A DNA stretch of 64,000 nucleotides from Lentzea pudingi (GTDB lineage: Bacteria; Actinomycetota; Actinomycetes; Mycobacteriales; Pseudonocardiaceae), in assembly GCF_014646255.1 (NCBI RefSeq), contig NZ_BMNC01000008.1, positions 1-64,000 of the forward strand, given 5' to 3'. The translations under genes and the position numbers were made by a program. Shown one piece after another: positions 1-7,999 of this stretch. The notes under the pieces were generated by a model that did no database searches, was not told the origin of the DNA, and saw only the letters and a program-made list of their open reading frames with translations. How positions within the stretch are numbered: position 1 is the first letter of the stretch; each line of letters opens with the position of its first letter.

Positions 1-22
1 AGCCCAGACCCTCGCGACCTAA

Positions 23-202
23 CCTTCAGTTAGCCAGTCCAACTTCCGGGGACCAGTTCAGAACGCGGAGATCGCCGCGGCCATGTTCATCACGGTCAGC
101 GCGGTGAAGTACCACGTGTCGAACCTGCTGCGGAAGTTCGGCTGCCGCGACCGCACACAACTGGTCTCGCGACTAGGGCGCCCGCTGGCGGTGCGTTCCT
201 AG
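23..202 (+). pseudogene. LuxR-family regulator, C-terminal HTH remnant
   Basis: The reading frame ending at 200-202 encodes a typical LuxR C-terminal DNA-binding helix-turn-helix, including NAEIAAAMFITVSAVKYHVS followed by NLLRKFGCRDRTQLV. An in-frame TAA at 20-22 closes the frame upstream. The residues just before the HTH do not match the usual LTPRE region, so only the recognition-helix half remains. It is most likely a truncated or rearranged regulator gene. A short HTH-only protein starting at an alternative codon cannot be excluded. Confidence 0.6.
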
Positions 203-212
203 CGTGCTGCCC

Positions 213-1136
213 ATGAGAATCCTCGTTGCCGCCCTGATCGCGTTCGGGGTCCTGATAGGTGTCGTCAGCCCCGCGCAGGCGGCACTGCCGTCGTGGCCGA
301 ACGTCAAGGAGGGCCAGAACGGCGCCACCGTGCTGACCGCCCAGCACCTGCTGCGCCACCGCGGCTACAACATCAGCGCCGACGGCGACTTCGGCCCGGC
401 CACCGAGGCGGCGGTCAAGCAGTTCCAGAGTGCCAACGGCCTGTCCGCGGACGGCCAGATCGGCCCGAACACCTGGCCGAAGCTGGTCGTCAGCGTCAAG
501 CAGGGCAACAACAGCAACGCCGTGCGCGCCGCCCAGGTCCAGCTCAACCGCTACGGCTACGGCCTGGACGAGGACGGCGACTTCGGCGGCGGCACGCACA
601 GCGCGGCCGTGGCGTTCCAAAGGTCGAAGAGCCTCACCGCGGACGGCATCGTCGGCCCGAACACCTGGCAGACCCTCGTCGGCGGCTCGGGCTCCGGCGG
701 CGGTGGCGGCGGCACGTTCAGCCTGCCGCTCGCCAAGAGCGCCCTGCCGCGCAGCGAGTACGACGACCCGCACCACGACTACCCCGCCATCGACCTGCCG
801 GTGAACAGCAAGCCGGCCTACGCGATGGTCACCGGCACCGCGTACCGCATCAACGAGCCCAACGGCTGCGGCAACGGCCTGCGGATCGTCAAGAGCGGCG
901 TCGACTACATCTACTGCCACTTCTCGTCGTGGTCGGTCTCGAACGGCACCGCCGTCAAGGCAGGCGACCGCGTCGGCACGACCGGCAACACCGGCAACTC
1001 GACGGGCCCGCACCTGCACGTCGCGATCAAGATCAGCGGCACGTCCTACTGCCCGCAGAACTTCCTGCTCGCGATATACGACGGGCGGACGCCGCCGGCG
1101 CCTTCGTCGCTGCCGCGGACGGGCTGCTTCTACTGA
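213..1136 (+). CDS. Secreted M23 metallopeptidase with two peptidoglycan-binding domains
   Basis: This is a predicted cell-wall peptidase of about 307 residues. It has a signal peptide (MRILVAALIAFGVL, then AQA cleavage), two PG_binding_1 repeats (about residues 30-80 and 95-150, each with a DGDFGPxT-like motif and ending GPNTWxxL) and a Gly/Ser hinge. A C-terminal LytM/M23 domain follows, with the zinc ligands visible as HxxxxxD (HHDYPAID) and HLH (GPHLHVAI). It would act outside the cell, cutting peptidoglycan cross-bridges or stem peptides. I chose the ATG at 213 because it gives a clean signal peptide; a GTG at 204 would add only three residues. No strong Shine-Dalgarno is visible. It stands alone and is followed by a hairpin terminator. 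Confidence 0.9.
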   Translation: MRILVAALIAFGVLIGVVSPAQAALPSWPNVKEGQNGATVLTAQHLLRHRGYNISADGDFGPATEAAVKQFQSANGLSADGQIGPNTWPKLVVSVKQGNNSNAVRAAQVQLNRYGYGLDEDGDFGGGTHSAAVAFQRSKSLTADGIVGPNTWQTLVGGSGSGGGGGGTFSLPLAKSALPRSEYDDPHHDYPAIDLPVNSKPAYAMVTGTAYRINEPNGCGNGLRIVKSGVDYIYCHFSSWSVSNGTAVKAGDRVGTTGNTGNSTGPHLHVAIKISGTSYCPQNFLLAIYDGRTPPAPSSLPRTGCFY

Positions 1137-1197
1137 CGTGCCAACGCTGATGTGACAACTGACGCGACAGCGCTGGTGTGACAACGCTGATACGACC
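1132..1197. repeat. Short tandem repeat across the M23 stop codon
   Basis: Five degenerate copies of a 12-15 bp unit of the form CTGAYGYGACAACG run from the stop codon of the M23 peptidase outward. The stop TGA is itself part of the first copy. There is no coding potential in this stretch. Confidence 0.6.
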
Positions 1198-1199
1198 GC

Positions 1200-1236
1200 G
1201 TCGAGGCGGGCCTCCGGTCAGGGGGTCCGCCTCGAC
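1200..1236 (+). terminator. Hairpin downstream of the M23 peptidase
   Basis: A perfect 10-bp stem, GTCGAGGCGG (1200-1209) with CCGCCTCGAC (1227-1236), encloses a 17-nt loop. It lies 60 bp after the M23 stop and is a good candidate for its transcription terminator. There is no U-tract, which is common in high-GC actinobacteria. Confidence 0.55.
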
Positions 1237-1249
1237 CGCGTCCTCGCAG

Positions 1250-1321
1250 CGTGGCGTCCTAGTTATCTGGCGTCCTCACGGCCTGGCGACCTCCCAGCTT
1301 GGCGACGTCCGAGGTGGCGAG
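1250..1321. repeat. 16-bp tandem repeat (TGGCG core)
   Basis: Four to five imperfect copies of a 15-17 bp unit with the core TGGCGxCCT are arranged head to tail just before the glycosidase remnant. No gene is visible here. Confidence 0.5.
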
Positions 1322-1379
1322 CAGGGAGGCCCCACGGCGAAGTTCGAGGTGTCGCCGGTGCGGACGGGCTGGTGGTCCG

Positions 1380-1726
1380 ACGGCTGCTGCCCCCACGCCA
1401 GCCCGTGGATGAAGAACGCCGTGCCGCTGGTTTCCGGCCCCGGACAGTTGTTCGGGTCGCCGAAGTTGACGTTCCAGAACCCGTCCTGGCGTCGCACCCA
1501 TGCGAGCCTCGCCGCCACTGCCGAAAGCCGGCCTCGTAGCCGCGCGGTAGGGCGACGACTGCAGGAGCACCTGCAGCACCTCGGCCAGTGCCGCGATCGC
1601 CCAGCCGTTGCCGCGCCTCACCATCCGGTCTCCAACTGCGACATGGGCGGCGCCGGTTCCCCTTGAGAGCGGGATTCCGGCCGTGAGCCAGGGTTCGGCG
1701 AGATCCGGTACACGGTGAGCGACCAC
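1380..1726 (-). pseudogene. GH88/GH105-like unsaturated glucuronyl hydrolase remnant
   Basis: Two minus-strand frames together give the C-terminal half of an unsaturated rhamnogalacturonyl hydrolase (YteR/YesR-like). The first frame carries RGNGWAIAALAEVLQVL. The second carries DGFWNVNFGDPNNCPGPETS followed by GTAFFIHGLAWG. WxRGNGW and PETSGTAxFxxxLAxG are hallmarks of this family. A frameshift lies near 1518-1560 between the two parts, the N-terminal half of the enzyme is missing, and the sequence after GLAWG diverges. I read it as a decayed pectin-degradation gene. A sequencing error could explain the frameshift but not the missing half. Confidence 0.65.
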
Positions 1727-1894
1727 ACAGCCCTCCCGGAAACACCGCGACCGGTGCCGCCGTTGTACAGGTTGGTCGGTGCGGTCCGTGTCCCCCGGGC
1801 CTCACCTCATCACCTTCGCGGAAGACCGTCCGGCTGGTACCGCGTCGAGCCACTCGCCGAGAGGCGACCGATCGCATCGACCTCTCCGAACTCG

Positions 1895-1933
1895 CCCTCG
1901 GGCCGTCACTCTCCCCGACAGACGGCCCGAGGG
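1895..1933. terminator. Repeat-unit hairpin 1
   Basis: A perfect 13-bp stem pairs CCCTCGGGCCGTC (1895-1907) with GACGGCCCGAGGG (1921-1933) around a 13-nt C-rich loop. It is terminator-like and is the closing hairpin of the first repeat unit. Confidence 0.55.
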
Positions 1934-2298
1934 CGTCCAGGTCGGCGCGGACCTCTCCTGCCGCGCCGACCACCTTCAAACCTTGTTGTATGACATGGAA
2001 TTGCGCGCCTTCGAGAGTGACCGGACGCACAACTTACGTTGGAACGCAACGGATGCCTTGCGCGTCCTATTAGTTGTTTGACATGAATCCTGTGCACAGA
2101 CAGGAATTTGTCCGACAGCCGGTGACCGGGCACACAGGTAACCTTGGAACACAACGGAACCCCGCACCGTTGAACAGGACAGTCGGTGCGGAACGAGTCC
2201 CCGGGCCCCAACTGAACAGCCTTCGCGGGATACCGATTCTGCTGGAACCGCGTCGTGCACACCGCCGAGAGGCGACCGCCGCACCGACCACAGACCAC

Positions 2299-2334
2299 GC
2301 CCTCAAGCCGGACACCCCCAGACGGCTTGAGGGC
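2299..2334. terminator. Repeat-unit hairpin 2
   Basis: A perfect 12-bp stem pairs GCCCTCAAGCCG (2299-2310) with CGGCTTGAGGGC (2323-2334), with a 12-nt loop. The stem sequence differs from those of units 1 and 3, yet pairing is preserved. Confidence 0.55.
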
Positions 2335-2552
2335 CTCCTTCTCCTTGCAAGGCAAGAAAAACACGAACGGCCACGGTGACCGGGCACACAGATCACCTTG
2401 GAACACAACGGAACCCCGCACCGTTGAACAGAACGGTCGGCGCGGAACGAGTCCCCGGGCCCCAACACAAAAGCCTTCGCGGCATACCGATTCTGCTGGA
2501 ACCGCGTTGTGCACTCCGCCGAGAGGCGACCGCCGCACCGACCACCAGCTTC

Positions 2553-2589
2553 GCCCTCGAATCGTTACACCCCCCAGACGATCGAGGGC
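2553..2589. terminator. Repeat-unit hairpin 3
   Basis: The stem pairs GCCCTCGAATCGT (2553-2565) with ACGATCGAGGGC (2578-2589), with one bulged A. The loop again contains a run of C followed by AG. Compared with hairpins 1 and 2 the inner stem has changed on both sides. Confidence 0.5.
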
Positions 2590-2639
2590 CTTCCGCCCCC
2601 AGGCTGCCGTCCTCCCCCTGGCAGCATGGGGGCTTCTTT

Positions 2640-3325
2640 CATGTGCGGGGCCGGTGGCCCCGGTGGCGTGGCGACCTTCTTCGACTGCGGGGTCAGGCAA
2701 CCCCGGCAGCATGGGGGCTCCCCGACTGTGAGGTCAGGCGATTCCGGCGGCGTGGGGACTTCCGCAACCACGAGGGCAGGCAACTTCCGAGAGCGTGGCG
2801 ACTTCCGCAACTACGGGGCCAGGCAACCTCGACAGCATGGCGACTTCCGCAACTGCGGGGCCAGGCAACCCCGACAGCGAGGCGAGCTCCACAAGCGCGG
2901 GTCAGGCGACCCGGCAACGGCCCACCTACGAGGCCAGACAACCCCGACAGCGTGAGGACTTCCGCAACCACGAAGCTGGCGCGCCCCCGACAGCGTGGCG
3001 GCTTCCCCCACCACAAGACCAGCCAACCCTGGCAACGCGGCAACATCCCCAACCACGAGACCAGCCAACCCTGGGCGACGCAGCAACATCCCCAACCACG
3101 AGACCAGCCAACCCTGGCGACGCGGCAGCGCCCCAACCGTGAACCCGCCAACCTCAGCAGCGCGGCGGCGTCCCCAACCGTGAACCAGCCACCCTTGGCA
3201 ACGCGGCAACATCCCCGCCACGAAACCAGCCAACCCTGGCAACGCGGCAACATCCCCAACCACGAGACCAGCCAAGCCCGGCAGCGAGGCGAGCTCCACG
3301 GGCGCGGGTCAGGCGACCCCGGCGG
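2640..3325. repeat. 40-44 bp minisatellite downstream of ligA
   Basis: About 15 head-to-tail degenerate units are present. Those at 2690-2950 resemble GCGACTTCCGCAACTGCGGG followed by GCCAGGCAACCCCGACAGC. Those at 3031-3279 resemble GGCAACGCGGCAACATCCCC followed by AACCACGAGACCAGCCAACC. Unit length varies (40-44 bp) and is not kept to multiples of three. The array runs into the 3' end of ligA: the block GCGGGTCAGGCGACCC containing the ligA stop codon (3309 onward) also occurs near 2898. No gene is supported here, although several spurious frames cross it on both strands. Confidence 0.8.
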
Positions 3326-5303
3326 CGATCAGCTTCTTCCAGATCTCGCCCTGGTCTACCACCTCGACGCCGAGCTTCTCCGCCTTCGTCAGCTTGCCCG
3401 CGCCCACGCCCTCGCCCGTGATGAGGAGGTCGGTGGTGGCCGAGACCGACGAGGCCGCGGTGGCGCCGGCGCGTTCGCACATCTTCTGGAACGTCGGGCG
3501 GGTGACCTTCTCGCCGGAGCGCGGGTCGCTGATGGAGCCCGTGATGACCACGGACTTGCCCTCCAGGGGTGCGCCCGCGACCACTACCGGGGGCAGGTCC
3601 TCGTCGCGCACCTCCAGGGAGACGCCGCGGTCCCGCAGGCGTTCGATCTCCGGGCGCAGGCGGGCCAGGTGGGCGTTCAGGGACTCGGCGACCTTCTGGC
3701 CGATGTCCTCGACCGCGACGAGCTTCTCGACGCCCGCGTCGGCTACGGCTTCCAGGGACTCGAAGCCCGCTCGGCACAGGCGAGCCGCGGTGCCCTCCGA
3801 CGCCATCGGGATCGAGAGGCCGATCAGGGCGCGGCGCAGGCCCACGGAGCGGCTGCGGTCGATGGACTCGATCATGCGGGTCGCGGAGACCTCGCCGACG
3901 CGGTCGAACTCCAGCAGGCGTTCCTTGGTGAGCGTGTAGAAGTCGGACGGGTTCACCAGGTCGCCCGTCTCGGCCAGGCGCTCGATCCACACCTGGCCGA
4001 TGGCGTCGATGTCGGCGGCGGCGCGGGACGACCAGTGGATCAGGCGGCGCACGGTCTGGGCAGGGCAGGCCGAGTTCGTGCAGAACAGCTCACGGCTGTT
4101 GCCCTGCTCGGTCAGCGGCTGCTCGCAGGACGGGCACTCCGACGGCGGCACGATCTCCTGCTCGTCGCCGGTGCGCTTCGACTCGTCGAGGACGCCCGCG
4201 ACGAACGGGATCACGTCACCGGCGCGGCGGACCAGCACGGTGTCACCGATCTTGATGCCGCGCGAGCGGATGACCTCCTGGTTGGCCAGCGTCGCTCTGG
4301 TGACGGTGGTGCCGCCCACGAACACGGGCTCCAGCCACGCGACCGGGGCGATCTTGCCGGTCTTGCCCACGTCCCACACGACGGCCTTGAGCACCGTCGT
4401 CTTCTCCTCGGCCGCGAACTTGTACGCGATCGCGCCGCGCGGGGACGACGAGCGGGTGCCCGCGGCGGCGAACGCGTCGCGGTTCGCCAGGCGCAGCACG
4501 GCGCCGTCGAGGTCGTAGTCGAGCGTGTTGCGGGCCGTCTCGATGCCGCTGATGAGCTCCTGCGCCTGCGCGGCGGTGGAGCAGTGCTCCATCTCCGCGA
4601 CGCTGAACCCCAGCTTGCGCAGGCCCGCGTCGAGGTCGGCGTCGGCGCTCTCCGGCTCGGTCGTCAGGTCGAACGCGAAGAACTGCATGCGCCGCCCCTC
4701 GACCGCCTTGGGATCCTTGGCGCGCAACGTGCCCGCGGCCGCGTTGCGCGGGTTGATCAACGGCTTGTCCGGGTGCGCCGCGTTGTACTTGTCGAACGTC
4801 GAGCGCAGCATCACGCACTCGCCGCGCACCTCGACCCGCCCGGGCGCATCGACCTTGTCCGGCACGCCGTCGCACAACGCGCGCGTGAGGAACGTGACGT
4901 CGTCGCCGGTCGTGCCGTCGCCACGGGTGACAGCGCGCGCGAGCCGCCCGTTCTCGTACACCAGCGCCAGCGACAGGCCGTCGAGCTTCGGCATGACGAC
5001 CACGGGCTGACCGGGGAACCGCGCGAAGAACGACTCGACCTGCTCCGGCTTGTTCGCCTTCTCGAGCGACAGCATCGGCCGTGAGTGGCGCACGGGCGCG
5101 TGCAGCACCGACGGCGCACCCACGTGGTCGAGGGGGTTGTCCGCCGGCGCGAGCTTCGGGTGCTTCGCGACCAGGGCGCGGAACTCGTCCTCGATCGCGT
5201 CGTACTCCGCGTCGGCCACCAGCGGCTCACCCTGGTAGTACGCGTCACGCAGCTCGACGATCCGGGCGGCGAGCTCCTGAATCCGATCCCCAGCAGCACT
5301 CAT
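3309..5303 (-). CDS. ligA: NAD-dependent DNA ligase
   Basis: This protein of about 664 residues seals nicks using NAD+ as cofactor. Visible features are the N-terminal Ia domain with the YxxGEPLVADAEYD NAD-binding pattern, the adenylation motif KLDG with the AMP-accepting lysine at about residue 106, and RGDGTTGDDVT. A four-Cys zinc finger (CPSC..CTNSACPAQ), helix-hairpin-helix repeats and a C-terminal BRCT domain (about residues 580-664) follow. I chose the ATG at 5303 because homologous sequence begins there; an upstream in-frame start at 5333 would add ten residues. The zinc-finger and HhH segments look divergent from the usual essential LigA, so this may be a second paralog. Its 3' end borders the minisatellite. 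Confidence 0.9.
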   Translation of the reverse strand: MSAAGDRIQELAARIVELRDAYYQGEPLVADAEYDAIEDEFRALVAKHPKLAPADNPLDHVGAPSVLHAPVRHSRPMLSLEKANKPEQVESFFARFPGQPVVVMPKLDGLSLALVYENGRLARAVTRGDGTTGDDVTFLTRALCDGVPDKVDAPGRVEVRGECVMLRSTFDKYNAAHPDKPLINPRNAAAGTLRAKDPKAVEGRRMQFFAFDLTTEPESADADLDAGLRKLGFSVAEMEHCSTAAQAQELISGIETARNTLDYDLDGAVLRLANRDAFAAAGTRSSSPRGAIAYKFAAEEKTTVLKAVVWDVGKTGKIAPVAWLEPVFVGGTTVTRATLANQEVIRSRGIKIGDTVLVRRAGDVIPFVAGVLDESKRTGDEQEIVPPSECPSCEQPLTEQGNSRELFCTNSACPAQTVRRLIHWSSRAAADIDAIGQVWIERLAETGDLVNPSDFYTLTKERLLEFDRVGEVSATRMIESIDRSRSVGLRRALIGLSIPMASEGTAARLCRAGFESLEAVADAGVEKLVAVEDIGQKVAESLNAHLARLRPEIERLRDRGVSLEVRDEDLPPVVVAGAPLEGKSVVITGSISDPRSGEKVTRPTFQKMCERAGATAASSVSATTDLLITGEGVGAGKLTKAEKLGVEVVDQGEIWKKLIAAGVA

Positions 5304-5378
5304 GGACGGGACGTTACCGGCCACCACCGACAAAAATGGACGGTCGTGCCTGGAGCGCCGCTCGAACCGCGCTCGAAT

Positions 5379-6506
5379 TCAGTCGAACAGGCCGATCTCG
5401 TGCGCCACGGTGCCGCAGCGGTAGACCAGGTCAGGCCGGAGGCGCTCGATCATCTCGAAGTCCACCGACCGCAACACCGCCGCCAGATCCACCCGACGGT
5501 GTGAAGGATGCCGGTAGCCCTGTTCGTGCAGCCGCAGCCACGCGTCCAGCAACGCGATCTCACAACCGTCGTCGACGCGCGGCAGCCGGAGGCCGTCGAC
5601 GACGTCGAGCAGGTCCGCGTCGGGTCCGCCCCGGCCGATCCGGTCGCAGAGCTGCACGACGAACACGCTGCTCGCGGCGAGTTCGGTCCCGGCCAGCTCC
5701 CGCAGGGTCTCGACGCTCACGGTGACGTCCCTGCGCAGGCGGTCCAGCACCAGGTCCGGATACCGGCCGGCCCACCGCAGGTAGTGCGCCGCCCGTTCGG
5801 CCGGGTCGACCGGCGAGGCCGCGAGCTGGACCAGGGCCTGCGCGTAGTCCACGTCGTACCGGTCGTCCGGCAGAGCTTCGAACGCGCGCAGGAACTCGTT
5901 GGCCACCGGATCGCCGGTGAAACGGGCATCCCTCGCCGCCTCGCGCAACGAGATCCGCCCGGCCGCACCGCCGCACTCCACAGTGGCCGGAACACCGATC
6001 CCGAGCACGGCCGACGTGCCGGACCACCGCACGTGCAGCGTATCGACCAGCGCGCTCCACTCCACATCGGACAGTTGCGACTTCCAGAACGCCGTCAGCC
6101 TCGGCCAGTCGCCCACACCGATGTCGCGCGACGAGCACAACGGTGTCAGCACGACGTGCAGGAGCACGAGGTTGAGGCTGTAGACCGCGTGCCGCCGGGG
6201 AACGGAACACCGGGTGGGATGACGCGCGAACACCTTCCCGACCGACTCCCCCAGATCGGCCCGGTCAGCCGATTCGACCGCCCGCTCCGCCAGCAGCGCG
6301 AGCACCTCCGCGCTCGATGACAGAGGGGTCCACGACAACAACGCGTACAGCGAGTCGTCGGACCGCGAACCGTGCAGGTCCAGGAGCGCGCACCAGACCG
6401 ACCGCGCGACGACGGCAGCCGGCGACCGTTCCGGCCCGTCCTCGATCAACTCCACGGCGTCCGCGTCACCCAACGTCCTACCCACGAGACCAAGTCGATC
6501 AGTCAT
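5379..6506 (-). CDS. Hypothetical protein, 375 residues
   Basis: I do not recognise this protein. It has no signal peptide or clear membrane segment, is rich in Leu, Arg and Asp, and looks helical. The ATG at 6506 (MTDRLGLVGRTLGDAD) is preferred. An in-frame ATG at 6602 would add a basic, low-complexity 32-residue leader with no matching features. It is followed after 45 bp by ligA on the same strand, so the two may be co-transcribed. Codon use matches its neighbours. No function is proposed. Confidence 0.7.
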   Translation of the reverse strand: MTDRLGLVGRTLGDADAVELIEDGPERSPAAVVARSVWCALLDLHGSRSDDSLYALLSWTPLSSSAEVLALLAERAVESADRADLGESVGKVFARHPTRCSVPRRHAVYSLNLVLLHVVLTPLCSSRDIGVGDWPRLTAFWKSQLSDVEWSALVDTLHVRWSGTSAVLGIGVPATVECGGAAGRISLREAARDARFTGDPVANEFLRAFEALPDDRYDVDYAQALVQLAASPVDPAERAAHYLRWAGRYPDLVLDRLRRDVTVSVETLRELAGTELAASSVFVVQLCDRIGRGGPDADLLDVVDGLRLPRVDDGCEIALLDAWLRLHEQGYRHPSHRRVDLAAVLRSVDFEMIERLRPDLVYRCGTVAHEIGLFD

Positions 6507-6702
6507 CCACGCCGGGCGAGGACCGCGGACGACGACAGGTCGTTTGGGGCCGATGAACGGCAGCCGGTGATCAGCCGAACGGACCAGCCGCGACGAAGTC
6601 ATGCACCCGTACGCGTGACAAGGGCGTCCACGAACAACGGCCAGACCACTCGCAGGAGGTCGTGCGAGCCCAGCACCAGCGGAGACGCACCGCGGACCAG
6701 TT

Positions 6703-6933
6703 CTAGTCGCGCGGCCCGCGCAACGTCAGCACCACTCGCAGCACGTGCTCGACGGCCGCCGGGAACACCGCTCCCCGCAGCTCGTCGCGGTGCACCAGGG
6801 TCTGCCCGGCGAACTCGACCATGCGCTCCGGCCCGACCCGCCGCACCACGAGCGCCGCGACCTCCTCCAGGTCGAGACCCGGGTTGTCGACACGAGCCAG
6901 CGCGAACTCGACGATCAGCTCCTCATCACTCAT
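6703..6933 (-). CDS. Small hypothetical protein, 76 residues
   Basis: This is a short acidic protein (MSDEELIVEFALARVDNPGL and onward) with a predicted helical pattern and no recognised domain. The ATG at 6933 follows a GGGGAC ribosome-binding sequence at good spacing. Longer in-frame starts at 7023 and 7074 would overlap the divergent dpaL gene and are less likely. It is transcribed away from dpaL and is separated by about 196 bp of featureless sequence from the gene after it. Confidence 0.55.
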   Translation of the reverse strand: MSDEELIVEFALARVDNPGLDLEEVAALVVRRVGPERMVEFAGQTLVHRDELRGAVFPAAVEHVLRVVLTLRGPRD

Positions 6934-7021
6934 CCGGTCCCCATTCGTCGGGTTCTTCCACCGATACAGGTCGAAAACATGCGCTGGACCGATGATCCGA
7001 CCCACCCGCACGCTGTCTCCC

Positions 7022-7999
7022 ATGAAGTTCTCGCGGCCAGGAGCCCGCACCTGGCGTTGCCCGCCCGCCCCCACCGAGGTGCGGGAGTTCCACGCGGGAC
7101 TACCCGGCTACGCTCCCACGCCGCTGACCGGACTGCCGGTCCTCGCCGCGGAACTCGGAATCGGCCGCTTGTTCGTCAAGGACGAATCCTCCCGGCTCGG
7201 GCTGCCCGCTTTCAAGGCTCTCGGCGCTTCCTGGGCCGTTCACCGCGTGCTCGAGCACCGATCGGGCCAGGTCACGCTCACCACGGCAACCGACGGCAAC
7301 CACGGCCGCGCCGTCGCCCGCATGGCCCGGCTTCGCGGTCACAGGGCCCACATCTTCGTGCCGCACACCGTGCCCTCACCCGCGATCGAGGCCATCCGGG
7401 CCGAGAACGCCCAGGTCACGGTGGTGGAGGGCACGTACGACGACGCAGTCGCCCGAGCCTCGGAGGCGGACGGGATCCTCGTGCAGGACATGGGACGGCC
7501 CGGCTACGAAGAGGTCCCGGCCTGGATCGTCGAGGGCTACGGCACGCTCTGCCACGAGATCGACGAGCAACTCGACGGAGATCCCGACCTGGTCGTCGTC
7601 CCGGTCGGCGTCGGCTCGTTCGCGCAGGCCGTGATCACCCACTACCGCAGCCGCGACTCCCGCACGCGACTCCTCGCCGTCGAACCCGAAGGCGCCGCCT
7701 GCGTCCTCGAGAGCCTGAGAGCGGACGAACTCAGGACCGTCCCCACCGGCGACACGATCATGGCCGGACTCAACTGCGGCACACCGTCCACCACGTCCTG
7801 GCCGTACCTGCACAACGGCCTGGACGCCGCCGTCTCGATCTCCGAAGCCGAATGCACCAAGGCCATGCAGGACCTCCACGCGCAGAACGTCCACTCAGGA
7901 CCGTGCGGCGCCGCACCTCTCGCCGGACTCCGTGCCATGCGTGACGAGTTCGGCCCACTCAACACCGTCGTGCTCATCAGCACCGAAGGACACCAGTGA
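7022..7999 (+). CDS. dpaL: Diaminopropionate ammonia-lyase-like PLP enzyme
   Basis: This is a fold-type II PLP enzyme of 325 residues, predicted to convert 2,3-diaminopropionate to pyruvate and ammonia. The Schiff-base lysine is K65 in LPAFKALGASWA. The substrate/phosphate region is TATDGNHGRAVA, and VVPVGVGSFAQAV and the C-terminal STEGH segment also fit the family. It is shorter than E. coli YgeX (about 400 residues). The ATG at 7022 gives the family-typical opening ARTWRCPPAPTEVREFHAGL; an ATG at 6992 is possible. It overlaps the M20 gene by four bases, matching the ygeX-ygeY gene pair of enterobacteria. Another threonine-dehydratase-like specificity is possible. Confidence 0.8.
   Translation: MKFSRPGARTWRCPPAPTEVREFHAGLPGYAPTPLTGLPVLAAELGIGRLFVKDESSRLGLPAFKALGASWAVHRVLEHRSGQVTLTTATDGNHGRAVARMARLRGHRAHIFVPHTVPSPAIEAIRAENAQVTVVEGTYDDAVARASEADGILVQDMGRPGYEEVPAWIVEGYGTLCHEIDEQLDGDPDLVVVPVGVGSFAQAVITHYRSRDSRTRLLAVEPEGAACVLESLRADELRTVPTGDTIMAGLNCGTPSTTSWPYLHNGLDAAVSISEAECTKAMQDLHAQNVHSGPCGAAPLAGLRAMRDEFGPLNTVVLISTEGHQ

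Larger units (their letters stand above)
1714..2589. repeat. 254-bp-period intergenic repeat family with covarying hairpins
   Basis: Units start at about 1714 (diverged), 2016 (only about 43 bp kept), 2121 and 2375. The last two are offset by 254 bp and nearly identical over about 170 bp. Each unit starts with a GTGACCGGxCxCACA-like block. A short hairpin follows (CCGCACCG at 2162-2169 with CGGTGCGG at 2184-2191). Next comes a conserved block containing CCGAGAGGCGACCG, and then a longer hairpin whose stem sequence differs between units but still pairs. A second short direct repeat, TTGTxTGACATG, sits near 1986 and 2074. No intact gene was found. Minus-strand frames across it are open but show no recognisable protein. 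Confidence 0.7.

Noticed and set aside
1906..2712. Long minus-strand frame across the hairpin repeats as a protein gene
   Set aside because: It consists of translated repeats with terminator-like hairpins inside, lacks a ribosome-binding site and matches no domain.
2640..3325. Possible CRISPR array
   Set aside because: Units follow each other directly with no constant repeat and unique spacer pattern, length varies, and no cas genes are in the window. It is a minisatellite.
2376..5084. 900-codon plus-strand frame
   Set aside because: It runs antisense to ligA and through the minisatellite, with low-complexity Arg/Gly/Ala composition. It is a GC-rich shadow.
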